This document shows, one piece after another, positions 10,994 through 23,200 of a stretch of 64,000 nucleotides of DNA. The stretch covers positions 1,873,218 through 1,937,217 of the forward strand of contig NC_052126.1 of NCBI RefSeq assembly GCF_012273895.1. The letters are read 5' to 3'. The translations under genes were made by a program, and so were the position numbers. The notes under the pieces are model-generated. The model worked only from the letters and a program-made list of their open reading frames with translations. It did not search any database and was not told where the DNA came from. The DNA comes from Zerene cesonia. Taxonomy: Eukaryota; Arthropoda; Insecta; Lepidoptera; Pieridae. Positions within the stretch are counted from its first letter, which is position 1. Each line of letters opens with the position of its first letter.

Positions 10994-13900
10994 CACATAA
11001 GCAAAATTGATGAAATTCATAATTAGACCACGTGATATATATTATATCGTATTTAATGTCATTAATTTTATCAAGAATTGTACTGTGTGTGTGTATTTTA
11101 ATACATATTTTAGGGTCTTAGAAAGTTGGATGCGGATTCTTTTAATTGAATTAATATTAACAAACCTTGTGAGGTTTGATTATAATTTAAAACTTTTCTG
11201 TTGCACTTCCATCATATATCAATCTGTTGTACCTTTTAGTTGCACATCTGTTTATTTTATTAGTATTTCTCTTAGTCTGGTGCACTATGAAGAGTATGAT
11301 TTGATTTGAATTCGATGACTTTCAAAAATTTAATGAAGAATAACGTATATTACAGTCATCGTAATGCACAACTATATGTTTATGTATTCCTCAAAATAAT
11401 TTTTTTATTCATGGTTACAGAACATGGTGTCTAATACATAAATCTTACCATAAACACACCATAAGACAGATTGCCTTGGAGCCACGTCTGGCCGCCTATT
11501 ACACCAATTAGGATAACCGCAGCATTCCACAAAAACTAAAAATAGTGCGGTGTAAATTCGACCGACTTATTATGGGGGTCGGGTTTTTGATAAAGTCGAA
11601 TTCATTTCGTTCTTATTGGGTTTGTATAATAATAATGTGTTATTAATAGGTTTTCTTTTCCCTTAGTTTTTTAGAAAAGTTCATATCCTTAGCGTATGAT
11701 GGAAAAAAATTATAACACCAGCAGTTTCCCGGGCTGCGTCGGTAGAATTTTTTAAGTTTTTTTATAAAATTTTCCAATGAACCAATAATCATTAAAATCA
11801 GTTCTATTTGATTTTAATTTAAATATTTATAACTTCAGCACATAGAAATATTCCTTTTCTATTTTTACCTTTCTTTCTCTGGTTGCTTGTTGGCTGGTAG
11901 ATATTACTGCAGAGAATAAGGCCACTTATTGTGATATGTAACATAAATAACACTGTTTTTTATTATGCACTTTGTTATCGTGTCCAATTAAGTATTTAAT
12001 AATTTAAACAAGAATATTATTAACAGAAAAAAAAAATGATTAAAAACACACTTTTCCCGCCAAATTCAATTTTTCTTATGTATACTGCGTACCTTTATTA
12101 CCTGTTACTTTAAATTCTGGATTTTTATTTTTATAATAATCAAGATATCTCTTAGGTGGATACAATATACTTAATTATCAGAAGTCTGTTTTGACAAATT
12201 AAAATGTTAAGTAGAATGTTTAAAAGAGCAAATACAGAGTTTCCTGCCGGCTCTTCTCTGTAGCTGAGCTGTTTTCTAAACCGCTGGTAAGTATTATAGA
12301 ATATAGACGTATTTTTACGATTCAAATGCGCTTCTTCGGAAGTCAAAAATACTTCTATCTGGTAGACTTATTGAATAAATAAATGAGTAGATTTTTAAAG
12401 TGAAACTTCTTTAGAATCGTTGTGATTTCAAACCCGATGCAACGGAAAAAACGACAGGTAAGAGACACAAATACAAAAATGTGTAGAATGAAGCCGGCAA
12501 AGAATGAGACAGAAATATACATACTATTCATTCTTTTGTGGATTTACTGAAGTTTCACTTCTATCGTGTGTGAATCGCACACACACCTTTTTTTTGCTTA
12601 CGGTTATTTATTAATAGTTATACTAAAATAATATTCATAAGTTTGTATTTATACTTTCTGAGCAACCTCTCTCCGACCTCCGTTCTTTTAAGGTCTACAT
12701 CCGTGGTATATTGTAGGTTCCCCATCAGGTAACTCGTTTGATTTCCTTAAAATAATATTTATTCCCGCCAGCCGTGTGACGTCACCGGAAACAGGTGCGC
12801 GGGAGTTCCGTTCGTGACTCGATTGGGGCTGGCTATAGGGTTGACAGATAAAAAAATATATATGTATAACATATAATATAAGTAGTTATAATATTGAAAA
12901 TACTGAGTTTGTTAGTATTAAATTACGTCAAAATCAATTTAGTGATTATTTCTCAGAAGATAGGTATATTTAACACTAGCGGTCCGCCCCGGCTTCATTC
13001 GTGGTACATATATAGCCTAAAGCCTTCCTCAATTAATGGGCTATCTAATACTGAAAGCATTCTTCAAAACCTTCAAACAAACAACAAAGTTTCTTTAGAA
13101 AATATCGATACGCAATGGGTCGTCTTGTACATGTGGTATATTTTCGTATTGCAATGAATATAAGAATTTATATGTAACAGAAAAAGTATTTATTTTCAAT
13201 TCCAACGGTATGGAATTAGATTTTTTATATACTTTATTTATTCCAAACAAGGACAGACAAAAATAAACTTTAACATAATTTATAGTTGGCTCAACCCTAA
13301 CATAATTATATAAAAACTAACAGCTCTAGTCCGCGACATTTCGATTTCATTTGCTTGTTTGATTTAATTTTATCTTAAAGTATAAGTCTCCTAGTCGGTA
13401 CATTTTATGTTTATAGAAAGATACTTAAAAGAATATTTTCTATTACAAAAAATTTAACTACTGGACATGAAAAATACTATTCCAGTATTAAATCATTTTT
13501 GGATATAATTTTTCATTCTCTTTTCAAGAAATTTAGGGACTTATTGGTACTTATGATAGTTATAATAAATTTGTGGGCATTCGACACGACGGAACACAGT
13601 GGAGTTTGGTCCATAAATGGCAATCATAATAAAATATTTTTTTATATTCTATGGTAAGTTATTCTTATTGAAGCTTTACAAGCAGTTTTTATAAAAAAAA
13701 TATAGAAAGTTGGTGTATACGACTCGAAGTTTTAACATAATATAATCACCTCACCTTTTAAGAAATGATGAAGCGCCGTCTAGTGTTGGATAGATTAAGC
13801 ATTAATTTTTCTTTTTTGTTAAAATCTACTCCACGATAGATGGCGTGAAAACATATATAATGACGCATTTAGTCTGTTACAATTTGAATAAATAACGTTA

Positions 13901-16900
13901 ATTTCTTCTAAGTGAACAAAAAAAAAAAACGAAATTAAAAATAATAAACTCATTTATTATTTTTATTACGTATGGTATCCTACTTACTACGGCTTTTGAT
14001 ACAATTAAAGCTTAGTGTTATTATTTCATTTTGTAAAAACTAAGTTCAAATGCATTCTCCACCAAAAAGGGATATACATAAAACTACTGTACCGTTGTGC
14101 TTTATATAAAATACTACACTTTAAAGTCCTTCAAACTTTTCAATGTTCATGTTAAAATTAATTAAAGTCGGTACGGCAGGTTTGGAGTGAAATTAAACTT
14201 ATGTTTCAAAATTTATTTTATGACTTTGGTACGAGTGTATTTAACTCTCTTACTAGCGTTTTCCTCCAGCTTCACATGCACTTGAGCGATTTATGCTGTA
14301 ATGCCCTCTTTGAATATCGACTTAAATTTGTTAAAACGTTAAATATTAGGCAGATTTAAGAAGGCAAGGATAGGTTAAGAAATAATAGACACAAATCATA
14401 TTATACGAAGATATTATATTTCAAAGAACATTTATCCTTATGTTAGCATATCTGTCAATATAACGTGTGAAACAATACGAACGTCATATTATAATAACAA
14501 TTAACTAATATTATTATTGTGATAATATAATTCACCTACACTTTATCATTACAAAATTGTAGCTGCAAAGTCTAGTTGAGAATAGAGTTAATTACATTAT
14601 AACGCTAAGAACTTCTTGAATTTAAACGAAACGGAAGAAAAATATATTTTATCACAGACTAAAAATCAAAATTTATTGGAAATATATAGAGAAATGGGTT
14701 TTTTTTTAACTTAGTTTTATTAGCTTAGTTGGAAATAGAAAATGAACGTTGGTGAATACAACAAAGAATCTCTAAGCAAAAGTTATATTTTCTCAAATCG
14801 AGTTATCAGCATTATAATGTAAGTTTAATCCAAGTTTTAACCCGTTAAAAATGTTTCAATTGTACCTAATAACAATGCAAAAACTTAATTATAATTATCT
14901 ATTAGTTATCTGTATTTATTGGAACATAATTTTCGATTTGTAAATCAACAAAACATTGCAGCTTTTCTATTCCCATCTATCATAGATACATACTACATTA
15001 GCAATGTAAGACCTCGGCTTATGCCCGAGGAATTTCCATATGGATCAAACAAGAATTAAAGTTGACGGTAAAATAAAAGACAATGGCCTTATTGGACCCG
15101 TAACAAATTCAATAAACATCGTAAAAGTTGGTGTAGGTACCGACTAAATAAATATTGCCATGTTCAAGCGACCATTGTCTTCGGATAAACATAATTTCAT
15201 GTCACTTACTCTGTACAGAATATCCAATTTATGAACTGTAACGCGGATAAATAATTCATGTATCAGAACAACGGATAAAACTTTTATAAAACAACAAACA
15301 CGTGTAACGAAGTCAACGCAATGTACAAGTACCATTCATACATATATAAGTATATACTTACATGTAACAAATTATATTCACAAATTGGATTGTCTACACG
15401 CCTATCACACTTGCAAGACGGTTGTAAAAAATATAAAAAGCTCACAATTTCACATTATAAATACTGTGTGTAGTTGAAAATAGCTGCCGTTCAGGATGCA
15501 ATTTACCAAATAAGTCACCCTCGTGCATCCGAGGCGAACAGACGTCCCTAAGATTACGTAGGCTCTCAATCGAAAGGAAACTCTTATTACATAAGGCAGT
15601 GCTTTTATTGATTCGTTAAGCATTGTCTTTACACCAATTCTACAATTCAAGCTACGTAACATAATGATATGCCCAAAGGCTTTCAAACTTTGTGCATGAT
15701 ATGTAATTTCAAAAATAATTCTAAAATATTATTTCAACTGTTTTTCAAAACCGTGCATCTTAGTATTTTCCACGTTTTAATGATTTTTTTTAAATAAGAG
15801 TATCATATTGTTATACATTAGCATTTTAGTCGAGATAGTGCTTAAAATAAAATATAAATAAGCATCAAATATTATTATAGGATTAATATTAGTTTTATAA
15901 CAATTCATTAGCAGCATCAGTAGAAGACTTTACTAGTTAAAAAATAGACACCAATATGAATAATCTAAGACGAGCAGAGGTTAAGTTATTGCTTTACATG
16001 TATACAACTTTTAACAAGTGCTATAATAGGGTATATAAATAGGATAAATAATCTCCACTAAATATCAATCAATTTCGTTTAAAAAAATATTATTTGGTAT
16101 CACTCAAAATGGTTCCGTGTCGTATCGTGTGAGAATAAATAAAACATTAATAAAATCAGAGAAAACTAATTACGAATTGAAAGAAATGACATTTCTGACA
16201 GATGTCAAATTTGACAGCTGCGATTCCCCCCCAAATTGATTTGTCAATGGTTTTGAGTCATAGACTACAAGGATAGAAAAAGTATTCCTTCACAATAATT
16301 TTTATTTGAGGAATATTGGCAATTAGGCTGGTGAAAAGCGATGATTGGTAAAGTAGCGGATGAGATGACAAGTGCGATGGTATTAGGCCACAACACAGAT
16401 AAGACTTAGCTTTAAGACGTCACAGCACAGTGGCAGGGATGTCCTCCTCCTGTAAACAATGCTATTTCACATAATTGATTTCTAGTCTTAAAATTGTTTG
16501 GCATTTATTTGTTAACCATCATAATTACTATGGATTTTTCAAACACAAAAATAAAAATTTCAAGATTGCATGTTTTTCTTGGACTTTATTTTATCGAGTT
16601 GATACTCTTAGAAATCTCATTAAATATAAGATATTCCCCAATGCTCAATCCAAGTACTATCTTGATCCGAAGATCTTGATAGTTGATCCGACAAATTCTG
16701 ACTTTAAAATAATGAAAAGGGCAAATACAACGACAGAATTGGAACAAAATTGAAAAATAAATTAAACTATGGAGGGCTAGCTACCCATACCCATATTTAT
16801 CATTTAAGAATTATTTTCATCTAAGTTATCTTCATGTCTCCCACCATTCGTACAAAGATGACTATTATATTTATATAGTATTGAGAATTATAATTATCCG

Positions 16901-17246
16901 ATACTTCTTGTCGCAACAAAACAAACATAGACTTATGTTGATTCCAATGTCCGCCTGTATCGAAATCGTAATAAGCGTTAGGTTTCAGGTCAGTTCAAAT
17001 ATAAAACCCATATCTCTTAAAGCAGTTCAATCAAACCCTTAAGAATTACCTATGTGTTATAACTCGCACTAAAACAAATTATCACACTCAAGATCCACTG
17101 CAGTATTACATTAAATAAGACAGCCATTTTATTGAGGGCAACACACCACAAGACTGAGGGACAAGCGATAGGAGTAGTATGTATTGTCTTGTAATTATAT
17201 TTATCTGTAGTTTTTTTGTCTACATGATTAAGTTTCCTGAAATGTG
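10994..17246. other. AT-rich non-coding stretch downstream of brp
   Basis: No coding region supported. A CRE-type palindrome TGACGTCA followed by CCGGAAAC is at 12777-12791 in a short GC-richer patch. A Helitron-like fragment (CTAGCGGTCCGCCCCGGCTTC..) sits at about 12975-13090. A paired motif GCCGTCTAGTG / GATAGATGGCG brackets 13770-13850. The rest shows nothing recognisable. Confidence 0.5.
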
Positions 17247-17252
17247 TTTATT
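17247..17252 (-). terminator. candidate polyadenylation signal for the ELKS-type 3' end
   Basis: AATAAA on the minus strand, about 170 bases beyond the stop codon at 17422. Position is sensible, but the region is AT-rich and the hexamer could be chance. Confidence 0.35.
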
Positions 17253-17421
17253 TATAATTGACTTTCTTTTGTAATGTGGTTAGAGGTCTAAAAAGTCTTC
17301 ATTTCACCTATTACTAGGCCTTGTTTTCTCAAAAATCACACTCCATTAAGGCAGTTCCATGCTTATTAAATAATTATGGTAAAAAAGTAAAAAAATCACT
17401 CGCATTCCCAACAGTGTGGAT

Positions 17422-17550
17422 TTACGATACCCAGATAATTACTTGGTTATCTTCACAGGCCGCTAACACATCGTCGACGATTGTCGGCAAGGAACTTTCC
17501 TCTTGAGGTAATTCGGTTGTATCTTTTTCAAATTCAATTAGCGCTTCGGT
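17422..17550 (-). CDS. brp: brp exon 21, ELKS-type terminal exon with PDZ-ligand-like end
   Basis: Acceptor ATTTCCAG, then 42 codons and TAA, phase 0 from exon 20. Translation is acidic: TEALIEFEKDTTELPQEESS, LPTIVDDVLAACEDNQV, ending IIWVS. Vertebrate ELKS ends in an acidic stretch plus GIWA, the ligand of the RIM PDZ domain. The resemblance (acidic, Ile-Trp near the C terminus) is good, but here Trp is third from the end rather than second. A possible polyadenylation signal (AATAAA, minus strand) is at 17247-17252. Confidence 0.72.
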   Translation of the reverse strand, partial: TEALIEFEKDTTELPQEESSLPTIVDDVLAACEDNQVIIWVS

Positions 17551-19621
17551 CTGGAAATTATCGTTATATTATATGACTGCATTTCATTACAGCGGTTTTG
17601 GCTACTGCGGGCAATAGTTCTTGATAAGGCAAAATAAAAATCTATCTTTTGGAATCTAGATGTCTCCCAGAAGAACAATAGAAATACATTATTTAATTAA
17701 ACTAAATATCTTTTTATCGGGTATGTACTGTATAAATCCTAGTTATAAATGATTATATAAAGTGGTGATTTGGTATTATATAAAGTGGTGAAGTGGTGAT
17801 TATGTAACAAAAATATAAAAGTCAAGTAAATAAAAAAAACTCACTTCCATTTTTAATCTGTTTAGCATTCGATCTCTCTCACTCTTTAATAAGTCGCATG
17901 CCTTTGTCTCGTTTTCATCCAGAACTCCCTTTATTTCCAATTCAGCAATTTGCGTGTCTTTTTCACTAATGGCACCTTCCAAAAGATCTTGCCTATAAAA
18001 AACATTAATAATTAACATCATTTCATTATTTTTCTTATCCTTGAAATATTAGTATTTTCTATTGTCCAATAAGACTTAACGCGATATACATTTCAGAGCA
18101 CTGGTGACTCAGTTAGGACCTCAGGCTTAAAGCAAAAAGTTGGGAGCTCAAAATCACATGAGGGTGGAAAAAATATATTTATTTTTCAATCCATCTGTAC
18201 ATTATTCACATAACCACTGCTAGAAACGGTAAAGAGTAAGATCTTGAGGTATCTGGCAAGTCGAAGCATCAAAAATTTCGACGACATGTGACATATGCCA
18301 CAACTCATAGAAGACCCGTGTGTTTCCCTCCAGTAGGAACATAATATCTGTCTGGTAGATCATAAACATTGAATGACCCAAGTAACATTTAATTGAAGAT
18401 TTAAGAAATAATATTTGTACATATTTGCAACGAAAAAATTCAAATAATAAATTTCATTTTGTAATGTGATTCAACATTTAATAATTATACGTTTCTCCTT
18501 AGAAAAATCAATGCTCTTTGTATTCTATAACTTACACGACACGTGACCAATGACGTAGCATTGCTTCTCGTTTCATATTGCAGCGTTGCAGTAAATCTTC
18601 TAGTTGTTTCAAGCGCTTTGTTAGCATTGAACAGGTTTCGCAATTCAGCACTGAAGCGTTTTGCAGCGAACGAATCCTTTGTTCCATTTTCTTCATCTGA
18701 AACATTACCTTTTTTACATTATTCTGCTATTTACTCGCAAATATTAGTTACAAGAAAGTCAATAATTCATATTAAAAGCGCTTTTAACATTACTTGTTTA
18801 TTTCTATGATACGTATGTATCTTTAATAAAGTTTCTGAATATTTTTGTTATAAACAAAATTTCTAAGGCAATAAAGTGTTAAGTTTTCATGGAAATACAG
18901 TAATTCTAAAAGTCTGATATGTGGGAATATAAAGTTGATATGTAAAACTAACCATATTTATCGCTTCGATCCTCCTTTTTTCTTCTTCATAGAATACCTT
19001 TTCTCTTTCTGACGCAATCAAAAATGACTCTTTAAGTGCTTCTTCCAATTCCAATATTCTTTTTTCTTTATATAATTTTTTCGCAGCACCAGTTTTATTA
19101 TTTAATATCTGTTCTAATTCATCAATGCGTTCATCCTTACTTCTTACCACGGCTAAAAGTTGTTCAAATTCGGCTATATTATTGTTTTCTCTTAACGCTT
19201 CTTCCAATATTGATATACATTTCTGTTGTTCAATAATTTTCGAATTCTTTATTTCGATTTCCTTCGTCAAATCTGTTATCTTACGTGTTAACTTCGGTAC
19301 ATTTATCATACTCCTGTCTCCTCCCACATGCAAGTCATTGTAACTCCTACTAAATTTGCATTTATCGAGCCTATCCACTACCTTACCACTCTTTTGCAAT
19401 TCAAAGAAACTCTTACTCTTTTTTAAGTTATTCAAGTCTTGACTGTCTGATATTTTTAATATTTCCGAAAGTATAAGCGATGACTCATTTAACTCTATCT
19501 CTAAATCAATTATCCTCATCTTGTTTTCTTCTAACTTGCATTTAAGCTTGTCTCTTTCTTTAAGAGTGTTTGTCAGATCGTTGATCGCATCTATCTCGCT
19601 TTGTCTTGCTCGCGATATTTC
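17422..19621 (-). CDS. brp: ELKS-type alternative C-terminal module of the brp locus (exons 18-21), module-level entry
   Basis: Four exons (19621-18953, 18696-18536, 17992-17845, 17550-17422) join in phase to 368 codons plus stop. The module has no ATG start of its own. Its first acceptor is phase 0, matching the phase-0 donor of brp exon 16 (20734), the donor also used by the BRP terminal exon. The translation resembles the C-terminal part of vertebrate ELKS/ERC. RILELEEALKESFLIASERE matches the ELKS RIEELEEALRES..AERE coil. LLEGAISEKDTQIAELE matches the LLAAISEKDANIALLE segment of the FIP-RBD/Rab6-binding region, followed by a K..RDR...LK stretch. The end, IIWVS, recalls the PDZ-ligand end GIWA that binds RIM. 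Fly BRP lacks this region. An independent downstream gene is possible but less likely. Confidence 0.8.
17754..17800. repeat. short tandem repeat of TTATATAAAGTGGTGA
   Basis: Two full and one partial copies in the intron between brp exons 21 and 20. Confidence 0.7.
17845..17992 (-). CDS. brp: brp exon 20 (ELKS-type tail, FIP-RBD-like segment)
   Basis: 148 nt; one base completes Val, then QDLLEGAISEKDTQIAELEI, KGVLDENETKACDLLKSERD and RMLNRLKME. Acceptor TTTTATAG, donor GTGAGT at phase 0. The LL.AISEKD..IA.LE core and following K..RDR...LK agree with the C-terminal Rab-binding (Rab6/FIP-RBD-like) helix of vertebrate ELKS. This is the strongest homology in the tail. Confidence 0.85.
18096..18372 (+). 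mobile_element. tRNA-headed SINE, degenerate
   Basis: GAGCACTGGTGACTCAGTTA...GGACCTCAGGCTT resembles the tRNA-type head (A box region) of lepidopteran SINEs; the body contains CCAGTAGGAAC and decays to the right. Located in the intron between exons 20 and 19. Confidence 0.5.
18536..18696 (-). CDS. brp: brp exon 19 (ELKS-type tail)
   Basis: 161 nt, phase 0 to 2, acceptor GTTTCAG, donor GTAAGT. MKKMEQRIRSLQNASVLNCE, then TCSMLTKRLKQLEDLLQRCN and MKREAMLRHWSRV. Coiled-coil with a cysteine-containing break (NCETC); I see no zinc-finger pattern. The first Met follows an acceptor directly and need not be a start. Confidence 0.78.
18953..19621 (-). CDS. brp: brp exon 18, first exon of the ELKS-type tail
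   Basis: 223 codons, phase 0 to 0, acceptor CTATCGTTAG behind a pyrimidine-rich tract, donor GTTAGT. Begins EISRARQSEIDAINDLTNTL, passes a less coiled Ser/Asn/Lys-rich part (NNLKKSKSFFELQKSGK, SYNDLHVGGDRSMINVPKL), then IIEQQKCISILEEALRENNN, RSKDERIDELEQIL and RILELEEALKESFLIASERE. The last two resemble the DDRIEELEEALRES..AERE region of vertebrate ELKS. Codon use is more A/T-rich than in the BRP exons. Confidence 0.8.
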
Positions 19622-20256
19622 CTAACGATAGGGGTGAGAAAATGAAAGAAAATAATCAAAATAATAATAACAACTATTAATTAGTCAGTAACAAAACATA
19701 CCAACAGTATAAACTCAAAAATAATTCGAGAAAGGCCAACATAGATTTCAGTTTATTCCTCAATTGATATTCGCATAACAAGAAAAGCTGGATAACATGG
19801 ACTAGTGGACTTACAGTTCTACCTAGATACATGGTTGCTTAACAGTTTTACAATATTGTAATATTTTATTATCAATACTTAAAAAACAAGTCCCGCTGAA
19901 CACGATTAAATTTCCATTTAAACACTTAAAAATATCGCTAAACTAATATTTATCTTACTTGTGTGCTGGTTACAATAAACTCAATTAGAAAACCTGTATA
20001 CATGGTTTCAAGGATTATCAACAAGAGGTGACGCATTATTATTATTATCTGAACACTTCATTACAATATATATTCAATACAAATATCAATAACATTACTT
20101 AAGTACGAATTGCGTTTGTAAAGCTTAAATATGATGATTTACCGAAAGACGTGGAGATCGGAGGCGTCGCTTACGGAAAGTTAGTAAGTGCGACAGTTAA
20201 AGAAAAAATTAAACAAATGATAAATTAAATGAACGACAGTCTTGAGAAGGGCTAAC

Positions 20257-20292
20257 TTAGAAAAAGCTTTTGAGGAAGCCAGCGGGTCCGGC
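20257..20292 (-). CDS. brp: brp exon 17, BRP-type terminal exon (FLKSFF tip)
   Basis: Acceptor CATTTCAG is followed by only eleven codons and TAA: AGPAGFLKSFF. This equals the end of fly BRP. The last residues of fly BRP are known to be needed for vesicle tethering at the T-bar (the brp-nude truncation). The exon is too short for ORF finding but conservation and phase make it firm. The 3' UTR runs to lower coordinates; no single polyadenylation signal stands out. Confidence 0.93.
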   Translation of the reverse strand, partial: AGPAGFLKSFF

Positions 20293-23200
20293 CTGAAATG
20301 CAGCATAAAAATAATTGTTAGTTCATGTTAGCATAGTTATTAGATTAGTATGAATAGGTTCATTAATAAATGATAATGTTAATAAATTTTAATACATTTA
20401 GATTAGTTACTGCAACAATGTATGTATAAAGTATGATTAAAGTAAAGATAAAAAGAAGATAAGAAAGATAAGAAAGATAAGAAGATAGTCCTTTATTTTC
20501 TCGAACATCATGCAAAAGATAAGCGAGTAATCTGATGGTAGATGATTTCCATCGCCGAATAGAAGTGTTGCTGGTACTTTGAGGGTGTAAAGACTTAGAT
20601 CAAGATGTCTTATGTTGTAGTAGTTAATAATTTTACTTTTAATTATAAGATGACTCTTACCAGAAAATAATGAAAACAATGCCAATATAAATAAATAAAA
20701 TTTGGTGAACAACACGAGAAATGTAAATTTTACCTCTTCTTTTTGTGCTTGTGCTTGTTGCTGAGTTTTTAATTTGGCTTGAAGGTTTCTCACAGACCTA
20801 AAATATAGCAGATAGTAATTATAAGCATTTTAAATCGTGTGTTTTTCCAACTTGAACTAAACATTTCTTTATTAAATCATGCTTCAACCGTATTGGGTTT
20901 TCTACTTACTGCTGCAAATCCATAATCTGTTTCTCCTTTTGCGCCTGTTCCTCTTGCGACATTTGCACAAGTTGCAACAGCCGCTCAGTTTCAGCTGCTA
21001 ACCGTTTCGACTCCTCCTGAGCCTGACCTAACTGCTTCTTAAGATCGTCAGCCTCTTTCTGCGTGTCTGTGAGTTTGCGATTAATTTCTGTTACCGCTGC
21101 TGTACTGCCGCCGGCCTGTTTAAGATAGATACGATGTTATATCGATAACGTCATTTAAAAATTGTTTCAAATATCAGCTATTCCATTGTCAAAATTCTAA
21201 TCGTTGTTGTTCTTACCTTCCTTAAGGATGCTTCCATTTGGTCCATTTGCTCTTTTCTCTTCTTTAACTGTCGGTCTAACTCCGTTAGCGATTTCTCTTT
21301 CTCCTCCACGTCTTTCCGTTTGTTCTCCACCGCCCTTCTGTTCTCTTCAAATTGTTTTCTTGCGTCTTCTAGTTTCTTGAATTCCTCTTGAAGTTGTTTT
21401 CTAGCCTGAGCCGTATCTTCCCCAGCTCTGCCGCTCTGTCCAGCTTGTTGGAGTTTCTTGTTCGCTTCTCGGAGATCGAGCTGTTACACAGAAATGTTAT
21501 TTTACTGTTCAATTCTATAATGTTTTAATATTGGTGATAAACTTGTAATCAGCTACAGTTGACCACATTACGTTTCGCTTTACGTATAACTGAGAAGAAT
21601 AGAAGACACGATATGGTCAGAATGAATGTATAATGTGTATCATGTATCATATGTGTTCATTCTCATTAGAGGGATGAAATTTGCAATCGATACAATTTTT
21701 GAGTTTCTATGGTAAAAGCGAAGCGTAATGTGATTGAATTTGGAATAGATGATTACAAGAAAAAATCACCGGCAAAATTATAACATGAAATATTTACATT
21801 TATATAGCAATTCAAGTAAGCTTCAACTGTAATTATGATCTTTCAAAGTAAAAAATTCTCGTAAGCCCATCATTACAAAAGCTGTAACACGTAGACGCAA
21901 ATCATAATTGCAGCAATGCGTTCAATGATAGATAGAAAGTTTCAAACACTTTAATTTATGACACAACACAATACACATTTGCAATAGCGATGGCTGAAAT
22001 ATACAAAATTATCGAAACGTGAAGCGTTCTTGCACCGAACATTTTACAATCGCGATATGGTGGGTGGTGCGCTTGTGATTTGGAAATGTCTGGTGCAACT
22101 TGCCGAAAAAACATTTACATTCATGAAATCTGACGCCGAAATACTTTGCGATGATGAAACTAATAAAACAAATACGAATGAGGGGTTGGAGGATGCCCAG
22201 CGGGCCGTGGGAGGCATGCTACAATACAACAACAATGTACATGACACCGATGATGACTCAACCAAAATAAACGCATGAACATTAAAATCAAAATCTACTC
22301 CATGGCACCGGTGCAATGATGTTACAACGCGATTTGCGGTTCAATCGAGTTTCGCCTTAGTGTTCAAACAGTGACCGACGAAACAAAGAGCAACGCGGAA
22401 AATGTAAATAGACGAGATGTTCATTTAATAAAAATATAAGAATGTAGCAATAATATGTAATCAAATAATCCGTGTGAGCAGTATTCAGTTAATAAGTAAG
22501 AAATAATCGTAGTATCTGGTAATCTACAATACTTTCATTACTATATCATAGTGTAAATGTTTTACAATGTTACTTACAGACTGTTTGATTGAATAATTAT
22601 AAGCTTGTGGAGGGAGAGAGAAGTAAGTCATGTGTGTTGCAGTGATAAAAGAGGGTGAAAATACAAGACTCAAAACAAAATCTAATAGCCGTGTTGCTCT
22701 AAGTCGTCACTAAAAATTAACAACATTTAAATAGTGTACAATATTATAAGAAAGTGATAAACTAGCCCATAAAACTCGATTCAACCCCGCCTATCCCTCC
22801 CGGTAGCTGTGGGCCGGGCGATCCTCCAACTGACCTGGCTCTTTTCCAATTCTTGTACGAGCATCTCGAGCTGCGACTGGCAACGTTCCCTTTCCACCGC
22901 GAGTGATCGCGCCTCAGCTTGAGCCGCTTCAAGCTGCTTCTGAACTTCTTGCACGTTGGACGATCCGCGAGATTGAAGCTGCTGCAATTGCTGATGTTGA
23001 GCCTGGAATTGTTTCTCTAATGAGTGTAAGCGTTGCTGGCATTCCGATAGCGCTTTCTCCGCTGCGATCGCTTTCGTCTTTTCCGCTTCGACGGCGGCTT
23101 TCCATTTATCGACCTCAGCGGCTCTCTGTGCCTCTTTCTCAGCCTTTTCTGCGCGCTGTCTGAAAGAGTCTTTTTCTTTTGAGACAGCTTGCATCTGTTG

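Noticed and set aside
17422..19621. Independent coiled-coil gene downstream of brp
   Set aside because: Not excluded, but there is no ATG-led first exon, the first acceptor fits brp exon 16 in phase, and the homology is to the C-terminal part of the same family.
22781..22834. Extension of brp exon 13 by 17 codons to a stop (VSWRIARPTATGRDRRG)
   Set aside because: A good donor GTCAGT follows QELEKSQ, and the family continues into exon 14; a read-through isoform is possible but unsupported.
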